Origin: Colletotrichum lupini
Lineage: Eukaryota > Ascomycota > Sordariomycetes > Glomerellales > Glomerellaceae
Direction: 5' to 3'
DNA: 64,000 bases
Assembly: GCF_023278565.1 (NCBI RefSeq)
Contig: NC_064682.1
Location: forward strand, 124,001-188,000
The position numbers and the translations under genes are program-made. The notes beneath the pieces are model-generated. The model did not search any database. It was not told the origin of the DNA and saw only the letters and a list, made by a program, of their open reading frames with translations. Below are positions 1-11,622 of the stretch, piece after piece; positions within the stretch are counted from its first letter, which is position 1, and each line of letters begins with the position of its first letter.

Positions 1-1301
1 ATTTCCGATGGATATTACTACCACAACTGGGCATAGAGAGCGAAATAATGTACATGTACGAATGGGCGTTGATAGTAAGTCTTGGTCTGCTTGGGCCAAG
101 CGGATCGTGCAATGAAGAGGAAACCATGTTGACGCCAAGAGCCTGGAATCGCTCGACCGCCGAGTTCCATCCAAATTCGGCCATGGAGCTGCCAAGATGG
201 GACTCCATGCCGGCACGCTTGGTTTATGTAACGTGACTAAAAAGCAATGACCAGGGAACTACCAGGTTTGTGGATGTCAGTCCCGCAAATTCTAATCATC
301 TGTTTCACCATTACTCGTTTTCGATGGGGTTGAAACTGCTCTCCGCCCCTTCTGAGTCGTCTATGGACTGTTTTTCTGCCCTTCTCCCCTCTAATTGGAG
401 TCCAGACAGCTGAGTCCTGGCAGTCGTCTGTTTTCTTGGTCGGATGATCGACCCGAAAACACAGAACATCCTCTGTGCCCGTTAGTGTAAACATCGGATC
501 TTGGGGACAGTTTGGACGACCCCAAGATCCGCGGGTAAATGTAACACAAAGCCGTCCACGAGCTAGTCTTGAGCCCTTCAAATTATGCCAACAACACCTC
601 ACGGCAGATACCTCAGCCTTTTAGGGATACTGAACGTCCCCTTGGCACCTCATGCATGTTTGCCCTTCCCCGGATTTCTCAAGTCTTGTGTGCTCTATTC
701 AGAACCCGCATGTCACACCAGAATTGCTCACTCAGGCTTGGCACTATTTATCTCCGGCCAGCCATTCGAGAAAGGAAGGACTTCCAGTAAGCCCCTCTCT
801 ACACCGTAGGATTTGTTCCCCAACTTGGGCACCCAACGCCACCCTTGAAGCGGTCCTTAATCTTCCATCGTCACTCAGTCCCCGCTGACTTATTCTCCCG
901 CCAATGAATTTAGGCGGAACAACCGCATTTGATTCTGACTACGGAGGCCTTAGTGCTCCGAGGACACAAGGAAAAGCAAATGGGAACGTTGAAAGTCTTG
1001 GCCATGCCCGCCAACACGGCAGATACACGAATCAGCAATCAATTCGACATTCTCAGTAAATAGGTGGAGTCTTGGAATTCTCGGTTGGATTGATACGATG
1101 ATGACTTACTAACGGAGTCTGGTGTTGATGTTTGTGTATATCTTCGGATGCTTCCCGTCTAAACTTTCCTCCTATGTCCATCCATTTTCAGCTTCACAAG
1201 GTCCTTGGTACCAACTTCATTGTCTTGTCATTCGTTCTTGATCCAAATTCGCTTCTTTCTCTTAGTACATTGTCAATTTTCTCTCTTTCTCATCCATCGC
1301 C
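1..1301. other. Gene-free stretch at left edge
   Basis: I see no coding region with recognisable protein features here; the open frames are short and lack domains. The last 170 bases before 1302 are rich in C and T, as is usual upstream of well-expressed fungal genes, and probably hold the promoter and 5' UTR of the metalloprotease gene. Confidence 0.5.
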
Positions 1302-2631
1302 ATGCGCTTCTCTACCACATCTGCCGCCGTTGTGGCGCTTGCGGCCTCTTCCCAAGCTATGAACATCTCAACTACTTCCGACCTTGACGGATCTGTGTGG
1401 CAGGCCCTCGCTCCCGTTCAGGCCCGAACTTTTGAGGATATGCCCCGTAACCGTCCTATCAAGAGACAATCCGGCTGGAGCCCTCCCTCCAACATCGTCA
1501 CTCCCCTCAAAGAGGTCTGGGATCACTGCAAGAGCACCTACTCTAATTTCTTCGGCTTCAAAAACTACGGTTGGGATCAAGTCATCGCCACCAAGGGCAC
1601 CATCAACGTTTGTGTCCGCTGGGAATCGAGTGCTTCTGTCACAGAGGCTCAGCGCACTCAAGTCGCCAAGGCCCTCAACACTGCCCACCAAGGCTGGTAC
1701 AAGTGGCTTTATGGCTATGATAACTTCCCCTACACCGACATTAAGGTCAACGTTGTCGGTTGGGCCGTTCGTGACAAAAGCCTTCTTCAGGGTTCTACAT
1801 CTGGCATCCAGGTCTACACTGACAAGGACGCCGAAGGGATCCCCCAGTGCGCTGAGTCTTGCGGTCGTTTCTTCAACCAGAACGGCGACTACAGCAAGTG
1901 CGCGGCTGGTGCTGACCGGCACTACGACCAGTCTCTCTGGCTCACTGATGGCATGAACGGTGGTGCTGGCGGCGACTGGGGTCAGCGTATTGGTCGCGAG
2001 TACTTCATGGGCGCCCTTGACTCTGCCAGTGCCCACATCCTCCAGCACGAAATTGGACACACCTATGGCCTTGATGACTGTGAGTTTGATTATTTGCCAT
2101 GACTTTCCTTGCAAGTACTTTGCTGACAAACCTCTTTTTCCAGTCTACGGTACGTGATGACACATACAACTCAGCTTGCCGACATGAGACCATAACATAC
2201 ACACGATCGTCCGTGTCAATGCTGACCCTAATATAGACTGGACCCCGACGGGTGTCACCAGCTTCATTATGCTCGCTGGATCTGCCGCTCAGATCACCGA
2301 CTTCGACGGATGGATGCTCCGCAACTGGTGGTACGAGCTCTCCCGCGAACGTGGATGGCAGTCCGGCACCTCGAGCTCTGGTTCCTCCGGCTCTGCTGCC
2401 CCCGCGAGCACTGTGTCCGCCAAGCCCACCGCCAAGGCACTGAGCTCTGCCCCCGCTGCCGCTGCCGCCACCACTGCCGCCGCCGTCCCGACTCAACCAG
2501 CTAACTCTGGAGCAACCGTTGGCGCTTGGGCTCAGTGCGGTGGTTCTGGTTACACGGGCGCAACAGCGTGCGTTTCCGGCTTCCAGTGTGTCAAGACCAA
2601 CGAGTGGTATTCCCAGTGCCTTTCTGCATGA
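1302..2631 (+). CDS. Secreted HExxH zinc metalloprotease-like protein with C-terminal CBM1
   Basis: Three exons, 1302-2079, 2144-2149 and 2237-2631, give 392 residues. The N-terminus ([19 protein letters not shown]) is a signal peptide, followed by a pro-region with a Lys-Arg at about residue 54. Residues 249-259 read [11 protein letters not shown], an HExxHxxGxxD zinc site with Asp259 placed as third ligand, as in snapalysin-type (M7) metzincins rather than the usual His. A Ser/Ala/Thr/Pro-rich linker follows, then a complete CBM1 (about 357-391) with the expected Cys pattern and aromatic residues (Trp, Tyr, Tyr). The architecture suggests an extracellular protease or related hydrolase anchored on cellulose. 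Both introns have GTRNGT donors, CTGAC branch sites and AG acceptors. The middle exon is only six bases. Family assignment to M7 is inference from the zinc motif; the secreted CBM1 architecture is seen directly. The substrate is unknown. Confidence 0.9.
2144..2149 (+). other. Six-base microexon of the metalloprotease gene
   Basis: TCTACG is bounded by an AG acceptor (intron 2080-2143, branch CTGAC at 2122-2126) and a GTACGT donor (intron 2150-2236, branch CTGAC near 2222). It completes Phe260, encodes Tyr261 and gives the first base of Asp262, so the zinc motif continues as LDDFYDW. Because six is a multiple of three, skipping it also keeps frame and would give DDYW instead. Confidence 0.82.
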
Positions 2632-4785
2632 ATCTGATACATACATCTTTGGCGTGTTCGAACTGCATGCCCACCCTACATCAAAGGTCCCATAGCTCCT
2701 TGTTGGCTAAATGCTTGGACACATGCAGTAAACCTTTTCAAATTCCCAAGAGGACTTCTTGTCTATAGGCATTTTTCGACCCCTGAGGTCCCATTTTCTT
2801 CTGTACATACATGTATATAATCAACACCATCTCACTGTCTTACTGAGCCCATGTGTCTTTCTTCTCACACTTCCACGTGATACTTCAACCATGACTACTT
2901 GTATGAAACCACTATCAAATCTCCAGGTCAGGCTAGGTCTCGGCCCGGTCACTGTATGGTAATCAAGCATTGCGGTAGTTTTTACCGATGATCGAACGAG
3001 TGCGAGCAAACAATACCCCCGGCCAAAGCAGCCGCTTGCTGGTCTTTGGCGCTGCTCTTGAGGTTGACGTCTGATGCTTGAAGTTGAAGACGATTCTGCG
3101 ATTGTATCCTCGGCAACATCTACACAGATATGAAACTCCTGTTAGATGCTCTGACGCTATGCAAGGTAGCCGGACGAGACGTGCTGTTTGCTTGCGGGAA
3201 TAGTAGCTCAAATTACGTCAAGGTAAGGTATTGGAGATAATTAGGATGCAACTCAGATAACTTATAAGACATGTAAGAACGCGCACATAGCTGCTGTTTC
3301 GCTCAGTATCACTCTGCTATGTGTGAGATGAGGTTGATGTCCAGGATTATGACTAACAATATCATACTTGGTGTACAAACACGGAATCGTAATTGCCAGC
3401 CAGCAATCACGCCTTATTTACTACAATACTATTATCCCAGACAAAGCGCGAGGGATCTCGCCCGGGCTGACCTTGACCGGCCCATGAAGTTTACAATACC
3501 CAAAGTTTACTGGAGCAAGCCGAAGACAATCAGATCTCCACAGTCAAAGATCGATATCGAATTTATGAAACAGTCACGGAGAGTTTGCTGTCTTGTGGAC
3601 AGCAATACCCGTGCATCCCTTCAACAGACTTTAAATCCACACGACGCGGCACTTCACGACAGCTGGCGTAGGTCGGCATGGAGCCCGAGGCGTTCTCGTA
3701 GCAGGATCGTTGTAGTGTGGTTCCGATGTAAGTCTCCTGTCGAGTGCCGAATCCGAATGGCGTCAGTACATTGCTAGTTGGGGCGGTAACGAATCACCTA
3801 ACATTTTGCGTTGTTTCGTATTAATACCGTATCGTTTTTCGCCGATGCACTCAATTGGAATTGAAAGAGGGATCAGCGTTGGTATAAAATGGAAGACTAT
3901 GTAATGACGGCATCCAGCACTCGACGGGACGTTGCTAAGCAAGAACGCTTGAAGTAAACGAATATCTCAGCGGAGGTCACAAATCTCTTGGCTTAAGAAG
4001 CTCATGCGCCTGGACTCTGGATGCGGCTCAAGACGATGTTAATGGCACGTCGTGTGGTATCCTCCTTGACTTGGAACAGGCTTCATCGCGGCCTCGGCCC
4101 ACTTGAGAAACTTCCGACCGGTGACTCGCGACTGAAGCCAGAAGCACCAAGCTGGATTGATGGAAGCGTGGAGCATTCCTACTTGCATTTGAAACCATAA
4201 ACAGCGGAGGCCGAGAAGGTGAGGCTCAAATGCCAGTCGCAAAGCCGTTCTTGCTGCCTACGGCCGGCGCCGATGCCCGCTGGAGACCGGCGGATTTATG
4301 CCTGTCGTCCTTGGTACGCAAAATTTTTTGCTCGATGCGGATCCAATTAGGCTTGGGATGGCGGATACTACTTCGGCCTGACTCACGGAGATCAGCCGGA
4401 TTTAGACGGCGGCGGGGCGAAACGCTAGAACATGGGAAAACTTTTGGGAGGATCGCATTATTAAAGAGAACGGATTGCGCAAGACAGTCTTCGATCACGC
4501 CTTTGCCAGTCGGGCAACAGTGGTATATGAGGACTCCTTGACACCTTGTTTTCTCATCTCAGTTCATAGTTGGTTGATATTACGAGTGGAATTATCCAGC
4601 TCGCTTGCTGGCAGGTGCACTGGGTATTACTAACTACTGTGTATATTCTTCTCTCATCAACCGGCGCTGTACAAGCACACTTCTTCCTCAACATCGTACA
4701 TCTTTCAGTCATTTTTTCTCGTTTCAACAATGTCCATCGAACGGAGACATCTATCCAGTTCGGATTCTCAAGACCAATTAGTGAC
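2632..4785. other. Intergenic, nothing recognised
   Basis: This stretch separates the metalloprotease gene from the 3' end of the convergent nucleoside transporter gene. The longest open frame (152 codons from 3319) has no signal peptide, domain or membrane pattern and looks like chance. No RNA gene was recognised. Confidence 0.5.
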
Positions 4786-6783
4786 CTAAGCACTAGCAGC
4801 GAGGTTCGTTACCTGGTGGGTAACAACAAGGCCTGCAACAGCGGCCGACGTCAGAGTCGACATGACGCCAGAAATGAGCGCAGAAATCGCCATGGCACTG
4901 ACATCGCCACCACGGCTGGGGGCTAGCTGGCCAAGGATACCGATCTGAATACCAAGGGATCCAATGTTACCGAAACCGCAAAGAGCGTAGGTCGCAATGA
5001 GCTGGGAACGGGGAGAGAGATCGAGGTACTCGGGCGTCTTCATTTCGGTGAAGGCAACGTACTCGTTCTATTCATATACCAGTCAGTACCTGAAGTCAAG
5101 TGGTCAAGCGATATCCAGATGAGGAGTTGCACTTACAGCAATAACCTTGAGGGCGATCAAGCGGGCAACCTTGAGAAGGTCGCCGTTACGGGGAACACCC
5201 AGGAGGAACGCAACCGGGTAGAAGATGTAACCGGTAATCAGGTTGAGAGTCAGAGGAGGGTCGTTGATGTTGATGTAGCCACCCCACCAGGTCAGCAGAC
5301 CATCAACGAGACCGATGAAGGCCAAGATGCAAAGAATCGATGCAACAATGGTACCGGCAATCTTGATACCTAGCCAAGCACCGTTTGCAAAGGCATGGAT
5401 AGCGTTCTTGGCCTCATGCTCATCGTCGTCAGGGATGACGACCTTTCCAGCAGTCAAAGTCTCCTCCTTTTCGGGGTAGCGAAGCTTGGAAATGGCAATA
5501 GAGGCGGGGATGGACATGACGCAGGATGACACCATGGCCTGGGCATTGAGACCCAAGTTGATATAGGCGACGAGAGTGGAACCAGAAATGGTTGCGAAGC
5601 CGCAAGTCATGATCTGGTGGATTTCGGCCTTGGTCATGTGAGGGACGAAAGGACGAACCAACATGGCAGACTCGCCCTGGCCGATGAAGGGGGTGGCAGC
5701 AGCGACGACAGCCTCGGCACCAGACACGCGAAGGGCCCAGAAGACGAAGGTTGCGAACTTGCCGATGAACCACTGGAGGAAGCCGATGAAGTACAGGACC
5801 TGGACGATGGCGACGAAGAAGATGATGGGAGGAATGACGCCAGTGATGAACCAGTGAAGATCAAGCACACTCTCAGCAGTGAGGAAGGCCGTTCCCTGGT
5901 TGGCGAAGCCAAGCAAGTCACCAGCTCGATCCGCGATAAACTTGAAAATGTCGTAACCGACGCCGGTGCGAAGGACAAAAAGCGCAATAATGTACTGCGA
6001 AAGCATACCGCCAATAACGGGACGCCAGTTGATACGCTTGCGATCGTTCGAAGTTGCCCAGAAGCAGGCCAGGATGACGATGAGACCGAAGATGGAAACG
6101 GCACGGTTCTCACGGTTGTTGTCGGCCGACTCCTCCGAGACGAAAGAGCCAACGAGCATGACAGCGAGCGTCACGGCAGCGCCAGCGATAGTGCGGAACT
6201 TGGCAGGAATGGCGTTGTAGATGACGAGAGCGGTGTGTTGCCACACAAACTTGATCGGCCGGGAGACGTAGGAGCTCGGGACGTAGAAGAAGAACAGGCG
6301 GAGGGAGATGCAGAGCCAGACAAGGAACGGAATGACCCAGTTCTTGTCATTGCGGTGCTCAATGAGCGAGGCAATCCACCAGCCGGTGAAGAAGCAGAAG
6401 AGGAGGATGTGGAAAACCCACTTGTACTTGCGGTAGAGGGTTTTGAACTTGGAGGGCTTATTCTCCTCCTCCTCGTTGGAGGCCACGACGCCAGTCTTCT
6501 CGCCATCGTAATCAGGGGGTCCGCTGAGCTTGTCGCCCTTCTCAATGTCGTGGGGCTCGACAGAGTGCTGATGTAGATGGCTCTGGTGCGGAACAGTTGT
6601 CTCTCCGGTCCTGGTGTAGGTTACATTGTCGTCGTGACCCTTGGCATCGACACGAGCGCTGTGGTGCAGATGTTGATGCTGGTGCTGGTTGTGAATTTCC
6701 AGCGCCGGGTCCGAGTTGCGGCGGGGGGGCGTGCTCCCAGCCGTGGTGGTGGTCTGGTTGACCTCGGTGACCTGGGAAGACAT
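4786..6783 (-). CDS. Concentrative nucleoside transporter (CNT family)
   Basis: Two exons, 6783-5137 and 5067-4786, joined across a 69-nt intron, give 642 residues. The protein imports nucleosides by cation symport, probably at the plasma membrane. About 150 N-terminal residues are hydrophilic and His-rich and likely cytosolic; many hydrophobic segments follow. The CNT hallmark GQGESAMLVRPFVPHMTKAE sits centrally, followed by the substrate-binding segment with FATISGSTLVAYI. The second family hallmark, NEYVAF, begins exactly at the second exon, so the intron falls just before it. I chose the ATG at 6783 because its context (GCCATGTCTTCC) is good; an in-frame ATG at 6876 would add 31 residues of non-conserved type. 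The last dozen residues are poorly conserved-looking, and a further small 3' exon cannot be excluded. Substrate preference (purine or pyrimidine) cannot be read from sequence. Confidence 0.92.
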
Positions 6784-9700
6784 GGCTGGAGAATATGCTT
6801 CTTGGAAGCGCACCGATAAAGAGGAGTATAGATGGGGGAAAAGTAGGGCTGAAAGAGGCGTTGAGCGGTTTGACAACCAGTTCTTTCAGTGGTCTGCCGT
6901 AACGAGGAGACCGTGGGCCACGCAGTTGAAGGCGCCCTGGCGTACTTTGGGGAAGTTGACGGCGAGAGACTCGGGAAGCAGCTGCACGAGACAAGACCCT
7001 TACAATAGATGAGTCTCGAGGGGAAGCTCTCTTTAAAAAGCCCCAGTGCGACGATCAAGAAATCCGAAAGTAGTGCCGAGGCTAGGCTAGGTAAGTAAAG
7101 CAATGCCTACGACTCGTCGACCTTATCAGCAACCAGGTCAGGATGGAGTTCGCCGCCCTTGTGGTGTGGAGGAGGAAACCCTCATGCGGTTCGGTGCCCA
7201 TCTCGGTGGATTGACCCAGATTCTGGACGAACGGCTAGCCAACGAGGGGTGCGGGATGGGATGGGCGACAGGGTTCACGGGTGTGGGATTGACGAACAAC
7301 TGCTGCACCAGAGATAATGGGTGGCCGGGGTGTAGCAAGGGAGTGTGGGAGGGGAGCAGGTCCGAAGGACGCCAACGCGAGAATCAGGGACGAGATTGGA
7401 GCAGATTGAAAGAGTAGGTAAGACGATATCTTTGGAGACGGGCAGACGAGAGAGTGGCAAGCCGCCCAACCTGTGTGTGGGCCGACCGCCAACGGTTCTC
7501 GTGAAGTGCCAGGCTGACGGACCATACGGATACTCTGGGGTCTATCAGCAGCACTTTTTGGTCTTGTATCCTCGTAGTACGACGCTATTGATACTCTCTC
7601 GGGTTTTTGGACCCATGGTGAAGCTGTTGCCGGCCACTTGGGCCAGCCAGACGGTGTTGTGACGGGAAAAGGTATCTGTCAAGCAATCGAAACCAAACCC
7701 ACTCGCGTACGCCAAGGCCCACCGATACTCTAAGTTGACGGGGTCAAGATACCGGTTGGGTTAATCAAAAAAGTATAGTCTTGAGAACCCTTTGATTGTT
7801 GCTCGGTGTGCTTGCGATAAGGAATGCAATTTTTTTTATTTTCTGCATTTTGACAGTAGCTGGACAGGGATAGTCGCCGCACCCAACGGCACGGACTCTC
7901 GATCAGAGCCGGGCCAAGACCTTTAGCTCTCGACGTGAGTGGCAAAGCTAACGGCGTGCTTCCGGTTCTGGAAGGTTGATGGAACGATGGATACTTGCAG
8001 TGGAGTCGACTGAGATTGGAGAGACGGGACTGGACGTGGGAGAGATGGTCTAGCAAAAGGGCAGGGCTAGCGTGTGGGTGCGAAAAGGTTGCCGGGTTCG
8101 TTGGAAAAACAATTGGCGGCCCTGGCAAGGATCGAGACTGGCCGAACTCGTGGGCGAGACGCGTCGGCCGAGTCCAAGCACGAATCATGGCCCTGGAACC
8201 ATCTCATGATGAGATCTGCTCGTTTCTTCTGCTGTCATGTATCACGGCCAAGCACTAGCAGCGGCCAGCGGATATGTACTCCGTAGACTCGTAGATACTC
8301 GGACAAAGTACGGAGCACCGTCATCTAAAGGATTTGAGACTCCGGTGCCTCCAGTAATGTCGAGGCAGTGGGTTCCTGGGGATCGCGTTCGGTGTCTTTG
8401 ACTAAGATCATTAAGGGGTTTCTGATAGGCTCAAGACCGGGCCTGTTTCTGTACGATGGAAAGGTGTGTGGTAGATCCTTCCGCTCTGCTGGGCGCAGAC
8501 ATGGCCAAGGGGCCGACGCCCAAGACCCTAAGAGGCGCACGAAGTGACCCCCAAGCTTGTCAGAGAGACACGGAGACATGCAGAGAATCGGGACTGGCTG
8601 GCGATAGCTGCATCAGCCGCCGCGGCGCCACAAGCCATTGATCGAAAGAGCCGCTAGAGGCCGGTGAGCACACAAGCCCACGGCACAAGTTGAGATGCGA
8701 AGGCTCGACAGTTGACACCTGCTCGAGACGTACTGTCAAAGTCTCAATGTCTGACGCTTGATTGAGGCACAGGAAATTAGCCTGCTGCCAAAGAGACGCA
8801 TGGCTGCTGACCTTGCAATACAGTACCGTGAGATCAACGATAAGAGCAATCCCTGCTACTTCATCCGTAGGTTTTTACCTCGAAGTTGTACGGATGCGGA
8901 TGCTCAATTGGTCTCTCAGTAATGTGCCCTTTCGCCATGCGCACTACTGGAGCAATGAGCGGAATGAAAAGCCAAGATTGGCGAGCTAGCCCTGTCATTC
9001 GTAATTGCAAGCAGTAAGCGAGCCCTATGCTTCGGATTCCTGACCCGGACCGCACTCTTGCGATTTAGTTGATAGAGCAAGTGCAAACTGTTGGAGGGTC
9101 GTAGATAGGTAGTGTTGACAGAAAGTCAATCTTAGGCTTTCCCCGGCCCTCTCTATCAGTGCCCTCAGCTCCTCGTCTGGTCCTGTGTCGTCGGACAGGG
9201 CCGAGAAGAAGGGACCTGGGGATGAACATCTGCCAGATCGTCACTGACAGACGAGAACTCCAAAGTTCCTCTTGAGCACAAGCACCAAATTGACCAACAC
9301 AAAAGGGCCTGGGCCTGGGCGCATCTGGCATCCCCAGTCCGTCCCCCCCTCTCACTCCCATGCCTCAGCATCCGCATCTTAGTGCGCGCACTAAGGGTGC
9401 CAGGCGCCGGGCGGGCAGAGGATGTGCTCCACGCCACCCTGGGGAACATGAGCAAGGTTGACGGGCCTGTTAGGTTGCGGATTGCAGCCGTCGTATCTGT
9501 GTGCCCAATCCAGTCAACGAGCGCGTGCGACTCGGCTGTCGAGATTGGCCCAGCACAAAAGTGCCATGCTTTTCGCTTTTCAGCTTCGGTCGGCTCCGCC
9601 ATTCCAATTGAGTCTGTTGGCTAGGAACCTGGGGACTACAGCATAGCTCTGTACTCTTTACAGGCACGTGAAGTGTGTCTGATGATAAGCTTAAGGTGAG

Positions 9701-11622
9701 CTCCGACGACGCCAATGCGAAACTGAGCCTGGCTCACAGCTTGCCAGCCTGGCTCCTTCGCTGTCCTCCGACAGTCATCTATCTACAATTGAGTCTTTGC
9801 GCGCGCAAGACTGATCCCTCGATGCCCGTTACGGAAGAGCCAAGTGACCATTATCAGAAATAGTGATACTAACGGACTGGGAACTTGGCGTCGTGTCGCC
9901 TTCGATGCAGTATGCGAGAAAGGGATATGCCCAGCATCCCCGTCGGCTCCCGCATTGAGAGCGGAAATGATTATCAATGGGCTGGTTAGCTGCGCAACTG
10001 GGTCAGCAAAAGACCGCGGATCCAGAGACGCTACCACGTGTGGTCTCCGCCCCCAGATCCAACATCGCGGACCGCCGCATTCGCAGAGTGGCAACGACAT
10101 TACCTTACTCCGTACTCCGTAAAGATAGAGCCTTAGGAACTCGCAACTCCACTCCCGGATATTCGGATCACATTTTCGTACTCCATACACAGCAAGCACA
10201 TGACGGGCGCTGGGTCTCACTCTTGACTACTGGGAAACAGAGTAAACCCTGTTTGTTCAACCGTGTCTCTACAAGTCCACGGACACAGATGCACGATCAG
10301 TTTCCCACGAATTGACATCTATCCATGTTCGTACAGGTTCCACCCCCCCCCCCCAAACCTGACCTCCTACGTACTATGATCCTTGTAAAGTTTCATATAA
10401 TGACAGCTGCCAAAGCGGATTTTCTAGCCAACATGACAGTCTTCATATGAGGATACGAAATTCCACTTGTCACTCAAGTTCAAGTAATTCTGTTCAATGA
10501 TCGTTACGTCATTTTCATTAATGTAATTTATCCACTTATTTTTCTCCAGGATGTGGATGAAAAAGTCTGTATTGCTGAGATGATGCCATCACCAACCTTC
10601 TGAAAGTGCATCCTGTATGTGCGCTAGTCATACTGATCGCGAAGGAACAGGCCTCCGTCCTAAGATCCTACGAACTACTTTCTACTACATATTCCCCGGG
10701 CCGTACCGTTGAATCTACATTTGGCGAACGACGATGCCTACAACTGGTGAGTGCCGCGCAAATCACATGCAATAAAGGTTCACTTTTGCCAAGTAGATAA
10801 GGACAACGAGATACAGTCGCTCTGATGGCACATGCAGAGTCTTATGGGAGCCGGCGATGCAGAGATTGAATTTTAGATAAGCTATTCGAAGCAGGTACCC
10901 TATTTTGAATGAGGTTTGCACCCAGAGATGGACCAGAATGATACGTGAGAGATTGCGAGACAGGCCGACTGGTATCGGCCATGGCCTTGCATCCGAGGTG
11001 ACTAAATGAATGCAACAGACGAGGCGAGCAGTGGCTCATAGTAATGGTATTTGTTGGTAAGTATGTCAAAATTCGGCCAGCTACCGCCTTGATCATTATC
11101 TGGGACGACGCAGGTCGGCGTGATCCGTAAGAGACATTGAGCGCCAGGGGCCAGAGACCTCCGAGGCTGAAGTAGACGTAAAATCTATGAATAGCCGGTT
11201 CAGGCTAGCGTCATTGGCTGGAATTCTGATTCGAAGATGCTTCCAGATGAGATGTTGCAGGATGAACTTGGTCAATAAATGTCTTCAACTCCGCCTTCGT
11301 GTGCCGACAGAAGACAAACCAGCTTTTCTCCTGATATATTAGTAGTAACTATTGTTAAAGATGGGGCATATGTCTCCTGAGCGTTGCTAAGTATTGACAG
11401 CTGCTTCACTTGCCTTTTATCAGGCGTTATTGGCGTCAATCACATTAGTAGCGGAAATTCGTGTGGTCTTGGGGAGTTCCATTAAGTACTATATTCTTAT
11501 ATCTGACGCTTCTTGCCTACTCGTGTATCGTTTCGAGAATCAAACCAATCGTCGTCTAACTACCGCGCCCCTAAAATCATCTTAACTACATCAGGTCAAA
11601 GATCAATGAACTGTGTGACAGA
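6784..11622. other. Long gene-poor intergenic stretch
   Basis: About 4.8 kb with no frame that shows a domain, signal peptide or membrane pattern. The right end is the 3' flank of the sugar transporter and the left end is the promoter of the nucleoside transporter. It holds two copies of a TACTCCGTA-type motif (8277-8285 and 10106-10121), a TACGGAG at 8309-8315, and a C12 homopolymer at 10343-10354. No transposon open frame or RNA gene was recognised. Confidence 0.5.

Noticed and set aside
1368..2129. 253-codon minus-strand frame
   Set aside because: It lies wholly antisense to the metalloprotease exon; codon bias in the real gene keeps it open.
5617..6576. 319-codon plus-strand frame
   Set aside because: It is antisense to the nucleoside transporter exon and highly charged, as expected for the reverse of a membrane-protein coding strand.
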